Notes: generated by a model from the letters alone, not told the origin. A DNA stretch of 10,355 nt from an uncultured Rubellimicrobium sp. (GCA_902805995.1 CADCUU010000488.1:1-10355); one strand, 5' to 3'; shown: positions 1 to 7,560, counted from the stretch's first letter. Numbers and translations are program-made.

Positions 1-553
1 CGAAGCCCTCGAGGATCGCGGGCGCGCCGCGCATGTCTGCCAAGGCGCCCTCGGCCTCCTCCGGCGACATGATCCGGGCCTGACCCTTGCCGTCGTATCC
101 CAGGGTTCGGGTCTTGAGGATGGCGGGCGTGCCGATGTTGCGGATCGCGTCCTGCAGGCTCGCGGAATCGTCGACCGGCGCAAAGGGGGCCGTGCCGAGG
201 CCCAAGTCGCGCAGGAATGTCTTTTCCGTCAGTCGGTCGCGTGACGTGGCCAGCGCCTGGCGGTTAGGCCGGATCGGCACCCGCGCCTCGATCAGGTCGA
301 GAGCGGCGGGCGGGATATTCTCGAACTCGTAAGTGACCACATCGACCGAGGAAGCGAAGGCCGCCAGCGCCAGTTCGTCGTCATAGGGGGCGTGCGTGGC
401 CATGCGGGCAATCTCGGCGGCCGGACAGCCCGGGTCGGGGTCATAGATGTGGACATGAAAGCCCAGCCGGGCCGCCGCCAAGGCGAGCATGCGGCCCAGC
501 TGGCCGCCTCCTAGAATGCCGAGGGTGGCCCCCGGTCGCAGTGTGTCAGTCAA
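1..553 (-). CDS. purK: PurK, N5-carboxyaminoimidazole ribonucleotide synthase (C-terminal part cut off by window edge)
   Basis: PurK uses ATP and bicarbonate to carboxylate AIR to N5-CAIR in de novo purine synthesis; PurE then rearranges the product. About 184 residues are visible of a family length near 350-360, and the reading frame stays open at base 1, so the gene is cut by the window, not broken. Visible motifs are the N-terminal [11 protein letters not shown] loop (residues 12-22), TYEFENIP, and the ATP-grasp segment [12 protein letters not shown], followed by ILEGF at the edge. The start is inferred to be TTG: no ATG or GTG lies nearby, the frame begins [12 protein letters not shown] as expected for the family, and GAGG sits 6 bases upstream. 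The start lies inside the end of purE (8-base overlap), so translation is probably coupled. Confidence 0.95.
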   Translation of the reverse strand, partial: MTDTLRPGATLGILGGGQLGRMLALAAARLGFHVHIYDPDPGCPAAEIARMATHAPYDDELALAAFASSVDVVTYEFENIPPAALDLIEARVPIRPNRQALATSRDRLTEKTFLRDLGLGTAPFAPVDDSASLQDAIRNIGTPAILKTRTLGYDGKGQARIMSPEEAEGALADMRGAPAILEGF

Positions 554-1028
554 TCGGAACCTCGGGAACGGATGCCGTCAGCGCCTCTCTCCAGGCGGAA
601 AGGCGCTCCGCCAAAGCGGGGTCGGACAGGGCCAGGATCGACGCGGCCATCAGGCCGGCATTCACCGCGCCGGCCGCGCCGATGGCCATGGTGGCGACGG
701 GAAAGCCGCGCGGCATCTGAACAATGGAGTAGAGCGAATCGACGCCGCCCAGGGCCTTGGTCTCCACCGGAACGCCTATGACGGGGAGCGGTGTCTTCGA
801 AGCCATCATGCCGGGCAGATGCGCCGCCCCGCCCGCGCCCGCGATGATGACCTTGAGGCCGCGTCCCGCCGCCTCCTTGCCATAGGACCAAAGCCGGTCC
901 GGCGTGCGGTGGGCCGACACGATGCGCGATTCGTAGTGGATAGCGAGTTCGTCCAGCACGCGCGCGGCCTCGCGCAGCGTGGGCCAGTCGGACTGGCTGC
1001 CCATGATGATTCCGACGACAGGTGCCAT
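546..1028 (-). CDS. purE: PurE, class I N5-CAIR mutase
   Basis: PurE converts N5-CAIR to CAIR in the cytoplasm, the step after PurK. The 160-residue protein has the usual length of a stand-alone class I enzyme. Visible motifs are GSQSDW (10-15, phosphate binding), SAHRTP (38-43, with the conserved histidine), [12 protein letters not shown] (63-74), LPVIGVPV (81-88) and [14 protein letters not shown] (104-117). The presence of purK next door fits class I bacterial PurE, which needs N5-CAIR, rather than the direct AIR carboxylase type. Its ATG shares one base with the stop codon of the upstream DUF465 gene (TGATG), and no strong Shine-Dalgarno sequence is seen, so translational coupling is likely. 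The three genes look like one transcript. Confidence 0.97.
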   Translation of the reverse strand: MAPVVGIIMGSQSDWPTLREAARVLDELAIHYESRIVSAHRTPDRLWSYGKEAAGRGLKVIIAGAGGAAHLPGMMASKTPLPVIGVPVETKALGGVDSLYSIVQMPRGFPVATMAIGAAGAVNAGLMAASILALSDPALAERLSAWREALTASVPEVPID

Positions 1029-1246
1029 CAGGCGATGATGTCCGGAAGAAGCCGGTCCTCGATCAGGCGAATGCGGTCCTTCAGGACCAGCTTTTCCTTT
1101 TTCCGGCGGCGGATCGTCAGCATGTCGTGCGCACCTTCGATTTCGAGCGCCTGGATGGCGTCGTCGAGCTCGCGGTGCTCGCGCTTGAGGACCTCGAGCT
1201 CCACGCGGAGCACCTCGGTCTCGTCCATGGTGTTGGAGATGTTCAT
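1028..1246 (-). CDS. YdcH-like DUF465 family small protein
   Basis: This 72-residue acidic/basic helical protein matches the DUF465 (YdcH) family in its layout: a segment rich in E, L and R ([14 protein letters not shown]), then [14 protein letters not shown] and a closing LLPDIIA. The composition suggests an almost wholly alpha-helical, probably coiled-coil protein without membrane segments. The molecular function of the family is not established. The start is ATG at 1246 with GAGG five bases upstream; a second methionine at residue 7 is possible. It is the first gene of the purE-purK operon, and its stop overlaps the purE start by one base. I recall DUF465 genes next to purE in related genomes, but this sequence alone does not show any role in purine synthesis. 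Confidence 0.88.
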   Translation of the reverse strand: MNISNTMDETEVLRVELEVLKREHRELDDAIQALEIEGAHDMLTIRRRKKEKLVLKDRIRLIEDRLLPDIIA

Positions 1247-1309
1247 GCAGCCCTCGAGACGTCCAGCAACCTTACCTCTTCAGGGCCCGCCCGCCTAGCC
1301 CCGGAAGCC

Positions 1310-1338
1310 CTTGCTTGCGCGGGCTTCGCTTCCCATAT
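1310..1338 (+). promoter_or_regulatory. Candidate sigma-32 (RpoH) heat-shock promoter for hsp20
   Basis: CTTGCTT (1310-1316) and TCCCATAT (1331-1338) are separated by 14 bases, close to the known RpoH pattern CTTGAAA-N(13-14)-CCCCATNT. Transcription would start near 1346, leaving a leader of about 58 bases before the hsp20 ATG. A 7-bp inverted repeat, GAAGCCC (1304-1310) with GGGCTTC (1321-1327), overlaps the -35 and could be an operator, or chance in GC-rich DNA. Confidence 0.55.
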
Positions 1339-1367
1339 TCGATCCGAGCGGTTGCCAGAGCGGGGCC

Positions 1368-1402
1368 GCGAGACGGTCGCTTTCGCGCAAAGGACGTGTC
1401 GC
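1368..1402 (+). promoter_or_regulatory. Possible ROSE-like RNA thermometer in the hsp20 leader
   Basis: The leader just before hsp20 holds UCGCU (1377-1381), which fits the U(U/C)GCU motif that faces the Shine-Dalgarno in ROSE thermometers. It can pair with the hsp20 AAGGA (1390-1394): G1376-C1395, U1377-A1394 and C1378-G1393, a G1379-G1392 opposition, then U1381-A1390. The stem can continue outward through GAC (1372-1374) with GUC (1398-1400) and GC (1368-1369) with GC (1401-1402), with small bulges. A competing stem between CGCG at 1367-1370 and 1384-1387 is possible. The fold was worked out by hand only. Confidence 0.4.
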
Positions 1403-1403
1403 C

Positions 1404-1826
1404 ATGACCAAACTCACCTTGGGGACCCATCCGTTCCTTCTGGGCTTCGAACAGCTCGAACGCCTTGTGGAGCGGACGGCCAAGTCCGGCAACGACGGCT
1501 ATCCCCCCTACAACATCGAGCAGACCTCGGAGCGGAGCTACCGCATCACCCTTGCGGTGGCGGGATTCACCGAGGCCGACCTGTCCATTACCGTCGAGGA
1601 CCGGAGCCTCGTGATTCGGGGCCGGCAGGCGGATGACAGCCAGGATCGGGTCTTTCTGCATAGGGGGATCGCGGCGCGCCAATTCCAGCGGAGCTTTGTG
1701 CTGGCCGAAGGCGTTGATGTAGGTGAGGCGGTGATGGAGAACGGTTTGCTCCATGTCGACCTGACCCGCCATGTCCCTGAGACGGTCGTGCAGACCGTCC
1801 GTATCAAGAGGAGTGGGGTCAAGTGA
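1404..1826 (+). CDS. Small heat-shock protein, Hsp20/IbpA family
   Basis: This 140-residue protein is an ATP-independent holdase chaperone that binds unfolding proteins in the cytoplasm. The alpha-crystallin domain spans roughly residues 36-125: YNIEQTSERSYRITLAVAGF at its start, FLHRGIAARQFQRSF (84-98) and ENGLLHVDL (112-120) near its end. VRI (132-134) stands where the C-terminal I-x-I oligomer-contact motif is expected. The start at 1404 is chosen over upstream codons because AAAGGA lies 9 bases before it and the N-terminus from MTKLTLGTHPFLLGF looks like the family; longer in-frame versions run through the putative promoter and leader. Its stop overlaps the GTG start of the DUF1150 gene (GTGA). 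Regulation by RpoH plus a leader thermometer is inferred. Confidence 0.95.
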   Translation: MTKLTLGTHPFLLGFEQLERLVERTAKSGNDGYPPYNIEQTSERSYRITLAVAGFTEADLSITVEDRSLVIRGRQADDSQDRVFLHRGIAARQFQRSFVLAEGVDVGEAVMENGLLHVDLTRHVPETVVQTVRIKRSGVK

Positions 1827-2068
1827 ATGGTCCCTATGCAAACGACCGGCTCCGGCCGGACCTTGCGGCGCTGGGCGCCGACCAAGTCTACGTGAAGCCG
1901 GTAGCGGTGGCCGACCTGCCCGACGAACTGCGCGAGCAGGCCGGCGAGCTGGAGACCATCTTCGCCGTTCACGATGCGGACGGGCAGCAACTCGCCCTTG
2001 TCGCGGACCGCAACCTCGCCTTCGTGCTGGCGCGCCAGTACGACCGCGTTCCGGTCACGGTGCATTGA
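1823..2068 (+). CDS. DUF1150 family protein
   Basis: This small, mostly acidic protein of 81 residues has the DUF1150 pattern: VYVKPVAVADLP in the first third, TIFAVHDADGQQLALVADRNLAFVLARQ in the middle and a PVTVH C-terminus. It has no signal peptide or membrane segment. Its function is unknown. Translation starts at GTG 1823, overlapping the hsp20 stop by four bases, with AGGAG nine bases upstream inside hsp20. This arrangement implies co-transcription and translational coupling with the chaperone, so it is probably heat-induced too. I recall the same pairing with Hsp20 in other Rhodobacterales, which suggests a stress-related role, but this is an inference from context. Confidence 0.88.
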   Translation: MNGPYANDRLRPDLAALGADQVYVKPVAVADLPDELREQAGELETIFAVHDADGQQLALVADRNLAFVLARQYDRVPVTVH

Positions 2069-2085
2069 ATCCACCGGCCGCGCAG

Positions 2086-2113
2086 CGGGCAGGGGATTGA
2101 CCGCCCCTGTCCG
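2086..2113 (+). terminator. Hairpin after the hsp20-DUF1150 operon, possible terminator
   Basis: CAGGGG (2090-2095) pairs with CCCCTG (2104-2109), extended outward by G2089-U2110, G2088-C2111, G2087-C2112 and C2086-G2113, around an 8-base loop. It begins 18 bases after the DUF1150 stop. No run of T follows, so it would be a weak intrinsic terminator or a 3'-end stabilising hairpin. TTGACC at 2097-2102 could instead belong to a promoter for the b561 gene, but no good -10 is seen. Confidence 0.35.
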
Positions 2114-2167
2114 TGTCACAGGTTAGGTGGGCAGGGGCGGCTGGGCCCCGTTCACCGGATCTGAGGC

Positions 2168-2698
2168 ATGACGACTACTCCCACGACCCCGTCTGAACGC
2201 TCCGCCCATGCGCGGCACGGCTACTCCTCCCTCCAGATCGCGTTCCACTGGAGCGTCGTCGTCCTCGTGGTCGCGAACTGGTTCGTGGGGCAAGGCATGT
2301 CGGAGGTCTTCGAGGCCCGCGAGGCCGGGGAGCCCCTGACGCAGTGGGGGCCGGCCTTCGTCCATATCGCACTCGGCATCGCGATCTTCGGGACGATGGT
2401 GGCGCGGCTCCTGACGCGGCTCAACCGTCCGGTCCAGACGGCGCCCGACAGCAAGCACAAGATCATGGCGCTTCTGGGCAAGATCAACCACTGGGCCTTC
2501 TACGCGGTCCTGCTGGTGATGCCGCCCCTTGGGCTGATCGCCTGGTTCACCGGAAGCGAGGCCTTCGGCGGGCTTCACAGCCTTCTGGCCTGGGTCCTGG
2601 TGTTGCTGATCGCGGCGCATCTGGGCGGCGTGATCGTTCACCTAATCCTGGGCGAGAACATCCTTCGCCGCATGGTCCGGCCCACCGCGGGCAGCTGA
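2168..2698 (+). CDS. Cytochrome b561 (CybB-type) diheme membrane protein
   Basis: This 176-residue inner-membrane protein probably carries two b-type hemes and passes electrons between quinol and an unknown partner. Four hydrophobic helices are visible at about residues 24-42, 62-83, 104-126 and 137-160. Histidines in or beside them are placed as heme ligands would be: H27 (FHW), H66 (FVHIALG), H108 (NHWAFY), H151 (AAHLGG), plus H137 and H158. Length and layout match the prokaryotic CybB family rather than the larger eukaryotic b561. The start at 2168 is the only good in-frame start before the first helix, though its GAGG lies only one base from the ATG, so initiation may be weak. The gene stands alone; neighbours do not reveal its electron partner. 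Confidence 0.9.
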   Translation: MTTTPTTPSERSAHARHGYSSLQIAFHWSVVVLVVANWFVGQGMSEVFEAREAGEPLTQWGPAFVHIALGIAIFGTMVARLLTRLNRPVQTAPDSKHKIMALLGKINHWAFYAVLLVMPPLGLIAWFTGSEAFGGLHSLLAWVLVLLIAAHLGGVIVHLILGENILRRMVRPTAGS

Positions 2699-2724
2699 AG
2701 TCCGGGCACGGGCGGGAACAACAA

Positions 2725-2746
2725 AAGGGGGCTTTTCGGCCCCCTT
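2725..2746. terminator. Bidirectional intrinsic terminator between the b561 and sat-cysC genes
   Basis: AAGGGGGC (2725-2732) and GCCCCCTT (2739-2746) form a perfect 8-bp stem around a 6-base loop. On the plus strand the stem is followed by CTTC. On the minus strand it is followed by TTGTTGTT, after the two T that complete the stem. Its position between two convergent genes (ending at 2698 and 2785) fits use in both directions. Confidence 0.85.
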
Positions 2747-2784
2747 CTTCATGTTCCGTGAGGGGGCGCGGGACCCCTTCGACC

Positions 2785-4485
2785 TCAGGCCTTCACGAGG
2801 CCCATGGCTTCGAGCTTGAGCAGCACCTGATGTGCGCAGGTGTCCACGTCCAGACCCTCGGTATCCACTCGCAGTTCCGGGTTCGCGGGCATGTCATAGG
2901 GGTCCGAAATGCCGGTGAACTCCTTGATCTTGCCTTCGCGGGCGAGCTTGTAGAGCCCCTTGCGGTCCCGGCGCTCGCATTCCTCGATCGAGGTCGCGAC
3001 ATGGACCTCGATGAAGGCGCCGAAGGCCTCGATCATCTCGCGCACTTCGCGGCGGGTGGACGCGTAGGGGGCGATCGGCGCGCAGATCGCGATGCCACCG
3101 TTCTTGGTGATCTCGGAGGCGACGTAGCCGATCCGCTTGATGTTGATGTCCCGGTGCTCCTTGGAGAAGCCCAGCTCCGACGACAGATGCTTGCGCACCA
3201 CGTCGCCGTCGAGCAGCGTCACGGGACGCCCGCCCATCTCCATCAGCTTCACCATCAGCGCGTTGGCGATGGTGGACTTGCCCGAGCCCGAGAAGCCCGT
3301 GAAGAACACGGTGAAGCCCTGCTTGGACCGCTCCGGCGAGGTCCGGCGGAGCTGCTTCACCACCTCGGGGAAGGAGAACCAGTCGGGAATGTCGAGCCCT
3401 TCGCGCAGACGGCGGCGCAGCTCGGTGCCCGAGATGTCGAGCACGGTGGAGCCTTCAGGCACCTCGTCCACGGGGAAGTACTGGGCCTTTTCTTGGACAT
3501 AGACCATTTGCTTGAAGTCGACCATCTCGACCCCGATCTCGTCTTGGAACTTACGGACGAGCTCCTGCGCGGCGTAGGGGTCGTAGAAGTCCTTGCCCTG
3601 GGAGTTCTTGCCCGGACCGGCATGGTCGCGGCCCACGATGAAGTGGGTCAGGCCGTGGTTCCGACGGATGAGGGCGTGCCACACGGCCTCGCGCGGGCCG
3701 GCCATCCGCATGGCGAGGTTCAGGAGCGACAGATGCGTGGTGGAGGACGGGTACTTGTCCAGCACCGCCTCGTAGCAGCGGACGCGGGTGAAGTGGTCTA
3801 CGTCGCCCGGCTTGGTCATGCCGACGACCGGGTGAATGAGGAGGTTTGCCTGGGCTTCACGCGCCGCACGGAAGGTCAGCTCCTGATGCGCGCGGTGGAG
3901 CGGGTTCCGGGTCTGGAACGCCACGATGCGCCGCCAGCCCATCTTGCGGAAGAAGGCCCGCAGCTCGTTGGGCGTGTCGCGCCGCGCCTTGAAGTCGTAA
4001 TGCACGGGCGGCGTCAGGCCGGTGATCGGGCCGCCGAGGTAAACCTTGCCGGCCCTGTTGTGCAGGTAATTCACCGCCGGATGGGCCACGTCGTCGGCAC
4101 CAAAGACGCGCTCCGCCTCGACCGCTTTGTTGGGGACCCACTTATCGGTCACGGACAGGATGGCGAGGATTACGCCTTCCTGGTCGCGCAGCGCGATGTC
4201 CTGGCCGGGCTCCACCTTCTCGGCGAAGGCCTCGGACACGTCGAGCGTGATGGGCATCGGCCAGAGCGTGCCGTCCGCAAGGCGCATGTCCTCCACCACC
4301 GAATCGTAGTCCGCGCGGCCCAGGAAGCCCTTCAGCGGGAAGAACCCGCCATTCATCAGGAGCTCCAGGTCGCAGATCTGGCGCGGCGTCAGGTCGTGCG
4401 AGATGAGCTGGCCGGCCTCGACCTTCAGCTTCTGGGCCGAATCGGCGGACACGTAGAGCTCGGGGATCGGGGCGAGGTTGTGCAT
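2785..4485 (-). CDS. sat-cysC: Bifunctional ATP sulfurylase / APS kinase (Sat-CysC fusion)
   Basis: This protein activates sulfate in two cytoplasmic steps: ATP + sulfate to APS, then APS to PAPS. From the chosen start it has 566 residues. The N-terminal ATP sulfurylase domain (about 1-385) carries QTRNPLHRAHQ (191-201, the HxxH site) and GRDHAGPG (285-292). The C-terminal APS kinase domain carries an intact P-loop GFSGSGKS (397-404) and DGD (426-428), followed by the conserved FSKEHRDINIKRIGYV segment, so both activities look functional. The sulfurylase is the homo-oligomeric Sat type, not CysDN. Start: a longer frame begins at 4530, but homologues as I remember them begin near NLAPIPELYVS, and AAGG lies 10 bases before ATG 4485, whereas 4530 lacks a clear ribosome site. 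Downstream of trxB on the same strand but separated by a terminator. Confidence 0.95.
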   Translation of the reverse strand: MHNLAPIPELYVSADSAQKLKVEAGQLISHDLTPRQICDLELLMNGGFFPLKGFLGRADYDSVVEDMRLADGTLWPMPITLDVSEAFAEKVEPGQDIALRDQEGVILAILSVTDKWVPNKAVEAERVFGADDVAHPAVNYLHNRAGKVYLGGPITGLTPPVHYDFKARRDTPNELRAFFRKMGWRRIVAFQTRNPLHRAHQELTFRAAREAQANLLIHPVVGMTKPGDVDHFTRVRCYEAVLDKYPSSTTHLSLLNLAMRMAGPREAVWHALIRRNHGLTHFIVGRDHAGPGKNSQGKDFYDPYAAQELVRKFQDEIGVEMVDFKQMVYVQEKAQYFPVDEVPEGSTVLDISGTELRRRLREGLDIPDWFSFPEVVKQLRRTSPERSKQGFTVFFTGFSGSGKSTIANALMVKLMEMGGRPVTLLDGDVVRKHLSSELGFSKEHRDINIKRIGYVASEITKNGGIAICAPIAPYASTRREVREMIEAFGAFIEVHVATSIEECERRDRKGLYKLAREGKIKEFTGISDPYDMPANPELRVDTEGLDVDTCAHQVLLKLEAMGLVKA

Positions 4486-4552
4486 CGGAACAGAGCCTTC
4501 GTCGGACGGGGCTTGGGAGGAGTCGAGCATGGAAACGCTTTCACGGAAAATG

Positions 4553-4588
4553 GGGCGGCGGCCACGGGCGACCCCGTAGCCGCCGTCC
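4553..4588 (-). terminator. Strong hairpin plus T-run in the sat-cysC leader (attenuator or second trxB terminator)
   Basis: On the minus strand a 13-bp stem forms between 4585-4573 and 4568-4556 around the loop GUCG, and extends by two more GC pairs (4588-4587 with 4554-4553) past one A-C mismatch. One stem position is U-G in minus-strand RNA but a C/A mismatch on the other strand, which favours a minus-strand transcript. The stem is followed by CATTTTCC, a short U tract. GCGGCC (minus, 4594-4589) could pair with GGCCGC in the 3' arm as an alternative fold. Confidence 0.5.
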
Positions 4589-4602
4589 GGCCGCGTCGCA
4601 AG

Positions 4603-4619
4603 ACTAAATCATACTCAGT
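4603..4619 (-). promoter_or_regulatory. AT-rich candidate promoter/operator for sat-cysC
   Basis: This is an AT-rich patch in otherwise very GC-rich DNA. On the minus strand it contains TATGAT (4613-4608), five of six matches to a -10 box, without a good -35 at 16-18 bases. The same patch is an imperfect inverted repeat with ACT at one end and AGT at the other. A weak -35 plus a palindrome fits a regulated promoter. I cannot name the regulator. Confidence 0.3.
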
Positions 4620-4634
4620 TGGTAGGAAATCAGA

Positions 4635-4656
4635 CGCCGACCCCGGGAGGTCGGCG
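4635..4656 (-). terminator. Intrinsic terminator after trxB
   Basis: CGCCGACC (4635-4642) and GGTCGGCG (4649-4656) form a perfect 8-bp GC-rich stem with a 6-base loop, beginning 5 bases past the trxB stop. On the minus strand the stem is followed by TCTGATTTCC, which is T-rich for this genome. Read-through into sat-cysC remains possible. Confidence 0.6.
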
Positions 4657-4661
4657 AACCA

Positions 4662-6287
<1,626 letters not shown>

Positions 6288-7085
6288 TCAGGCCGCGTCG
6301 AAGAGGTCGAGGTCCCGCAGGCGAAGGCGGGGCAAAGCGGGGTCCCCGAAATCGGACAGGTCCTCCCGGTGCGGGAAGCAGCTCAGGAACAGCGACAGCT
6401 GCTCGCCCTTCAGCGGGAACGCATGGAGTGCGCCGGGATGGTAGCTCTCGACCTCCACTCCATTGGCGAGCAGGCGTTCGTGGCGGTCGAAGGCCAGATG
6501 GAAGACCTCGACCGGAGAGGGGGGCGACACCTCCGCCACGGTCACGCCGTCCACGAGATCCGCCGCGGGCAGGAGGGCCGCATCGCGACCCGTGAGGAGC
6601 CGCACCCCGGGATGGCGGTTCACAACCCTCGCCTTGGGGCCCAGCATCAGGTCGTGGAACGGACGCCCCAGGCCCAGCGTGTCGGTCGAGATCCGGGTCA
6701 GCCGCGTCATGGCGGGGTCCTGCCCTTGGCTTTGGGGCACGATCATGGTTGAGCCGCGCCAGAGGAGCCGCGCCGCGCCGCCGTCCCTTAGGCGGACCTT
6801 TGCGCCGGGCCAAAGGTCCTCCACCGCGAGGAGGCCCCGGTCTGTGTCGAACAGCGTCCCTCGCGCAAAAGCCGAGAAAGCGTCGTCAAAGACGGAGAGC
6901 GCAGGCACGAGCCGCGTCAGTTCCTCAACGTCGCCGATAGGAGAGAGGTAGGCGATCCCGACGCGTCGATGGACAGGAGCAACGCGCGCCGAGGCGTCCA
7001 GGGACGGAGGCCTGAGGCGGGATGGCCCAACAGGGTGCTGGCCCGGTCCCGAATAAGGACCAGCGGAGGTCGGAGTCATGGACAT
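6288..7085 (-). CDS. Hint_2-like domain protein lacking the catalytic Cys and His
   Basis: This 265-residue protein resembles the Hint_2 (intein/hedgehog-fold) proteins abundant in Rhodobacterales. The domain spans about residues 70-220: FARGTLFDTDRGLLAVEDLWPG (73-94), FHDLMLGPKARVV (143-155), ADLVDG (175-180) and VFHLAFDRHERLLANGVEVESYHPG (194-218). In self-processing members the first block begins Cys-Phe-x-x-Gly-Thr; here the codon is GCT, giving Ala72. The second block, usually Ser/Thr-Pro-x-His, reads GPKA, giving Ala152. Autoprocessing is therefore not expected. No signal peptide is seen; residues 1-40 are Pro/Arg rich. The start at 7085 has AAAGG six bases upstream; Met3 is an alternative. 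Role unknown. The family call comes from motif memory. Confidence 0.8.
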   Translation of the reverse strand: MSMTPTSAGPYSGPGQHPVGPSRLRPPSLDASARVAPVHRRVGIAYLSPIGDVEELTRLVPALSVFDDAFSAFARGTLFDTDRGLLAVEDLWPGAKVRLRDGGAARLLWRGSTMIVPQSQGQDPAMTRLTRISTDTLGLGRPFHDLMLGPKARVVNRHPGVRLLTGRDAALLPAADLVDGVTVAEVSPPSPVEVFHLAFDRHERLLANGVEVESYHPGALHAFPLKGEQLSLFLSCFPHREDLSDFGDPALPRLRLRDLDLFDAA

Positions 7086-7129
7086 CGGCCACCTTTCGGT
7101 GCGTCACGTCAACTGCCGGCCCCCACCGA

Positions 7130-7153
7130 CAACAGCTGAACAGGTTGCTGTTG
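7130..7153. repeat. 24-bp inverted repeat upstream of the Hint gene
   Basis: CAACAGC (7130-7136) and GCTGTTG (7147-7153) are perfect arms with a 10-bp spacer, 45 bp upstream of the Hint gene start. It could be an operator for that gene. In plus-strand RNA it would be a 7-bp hairpin directly against GGGAGGAG (7153-7160) and the ATG at 7162. Confidence 0.4.
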
Positions 7154-7328
7154 GGAGGAGCATGACGATTTGGGACCGGCCGGTCAAATTTCGTGACTCC
7201 TCCGACGGTGGCCCGATTCCAATGAAAGGACGTCCGTATCGATTGTTCGCTGGTTGTTCCAGACCTCGCCTCATGCGTGTGCGGGCGTGGGAACGATGCT
7301 TCACGAGGGGCCGAATCGCATATTGGGT

Positions 7329-7550
7329 CTGAGTTAAGCCGTCTGGCTCAGTTCGGCTCGGTCACGGGCCGTGACTACAACCCTTGTACATTGGACGGTT
7401 CAGGTTCCGCCCTCAAGGCAGCCGGGCGCCCGCATGGTCCGTAGGGCCATTCCTGCCCGATAGGGTGTCGTCAACGTAAGGCGCAGATAAGCCGTCATAT
7501 CGCCCACGGGCCTTATCGCATCAGGGATGCGCGGCAACGGCCCAGCCGTT
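7329..7550. ncRNA. Cluster of short hairpins, possible structured RNA or pgeF 3' region
   Basis: Successive inverted repeats are: CTGAG/CTCAG (7329-7351); GTCACGG-G-CCGTGAC (7361-7375); CGGGCGCCCG (7423-7432); ATGGTCC/GGGCCAT with loop GTA (7434-7450); CCC-GATA-GGG (7456-7465); a ten-pair stem GC-GATAAG-CC / GG-CTTATC-GC with two single-base bulges (7483-7519); GCATC-AGG-GATGC (7518-7530); AACGGC-CCA-GCCGTT (7536-7550). In the 7434-7450 stem a U-G pair exists only in plus-strand RNA. No known RNA family was recognised and no clear promoter was found. On the minus strand the last two could end the pgeF transcript, but no T-run follows. Confidence 0.2.
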
Positions 7551-7560
7551 CCCGTCCCCC

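Larger units (their letters stand above)
7086..7560. other. 475-bp intergenic region without a convincing gene
   Basis: This gap lies between the start of the Hint gene and the stop of pgeF, both minus strand. It must carry the Hint gene promoter at its left. It holds a 24-bp inverted repeat (7130-7153), a perfect 12-bp palindrome GACCGGCCGGTC (7174-7185), and a crowd of small hairpins from 7329 to 7550. A plus-strand frame of 56 codons (7162-7332) has a purine-rich site before it but codon use unlike the neighbours. No tRNA fold was recognised. Confidence 0.7.

Noticed and set aside
87..332. Small plus-strand frames opposite purK and purE, including 489-1298
   Set aside because: The minus strand carries clear PurK and PurE motifs; the plus-strand products have no family features.
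7333..7560. A tRNA or known small RNA in the gap before pgeF
   Set aside because: No cloverleaf with acceptor, anticodon and T-loop sequence could be assembled, and nothing like tmRNA, SRP RNA, 6S or RNase P RNA was recognised.
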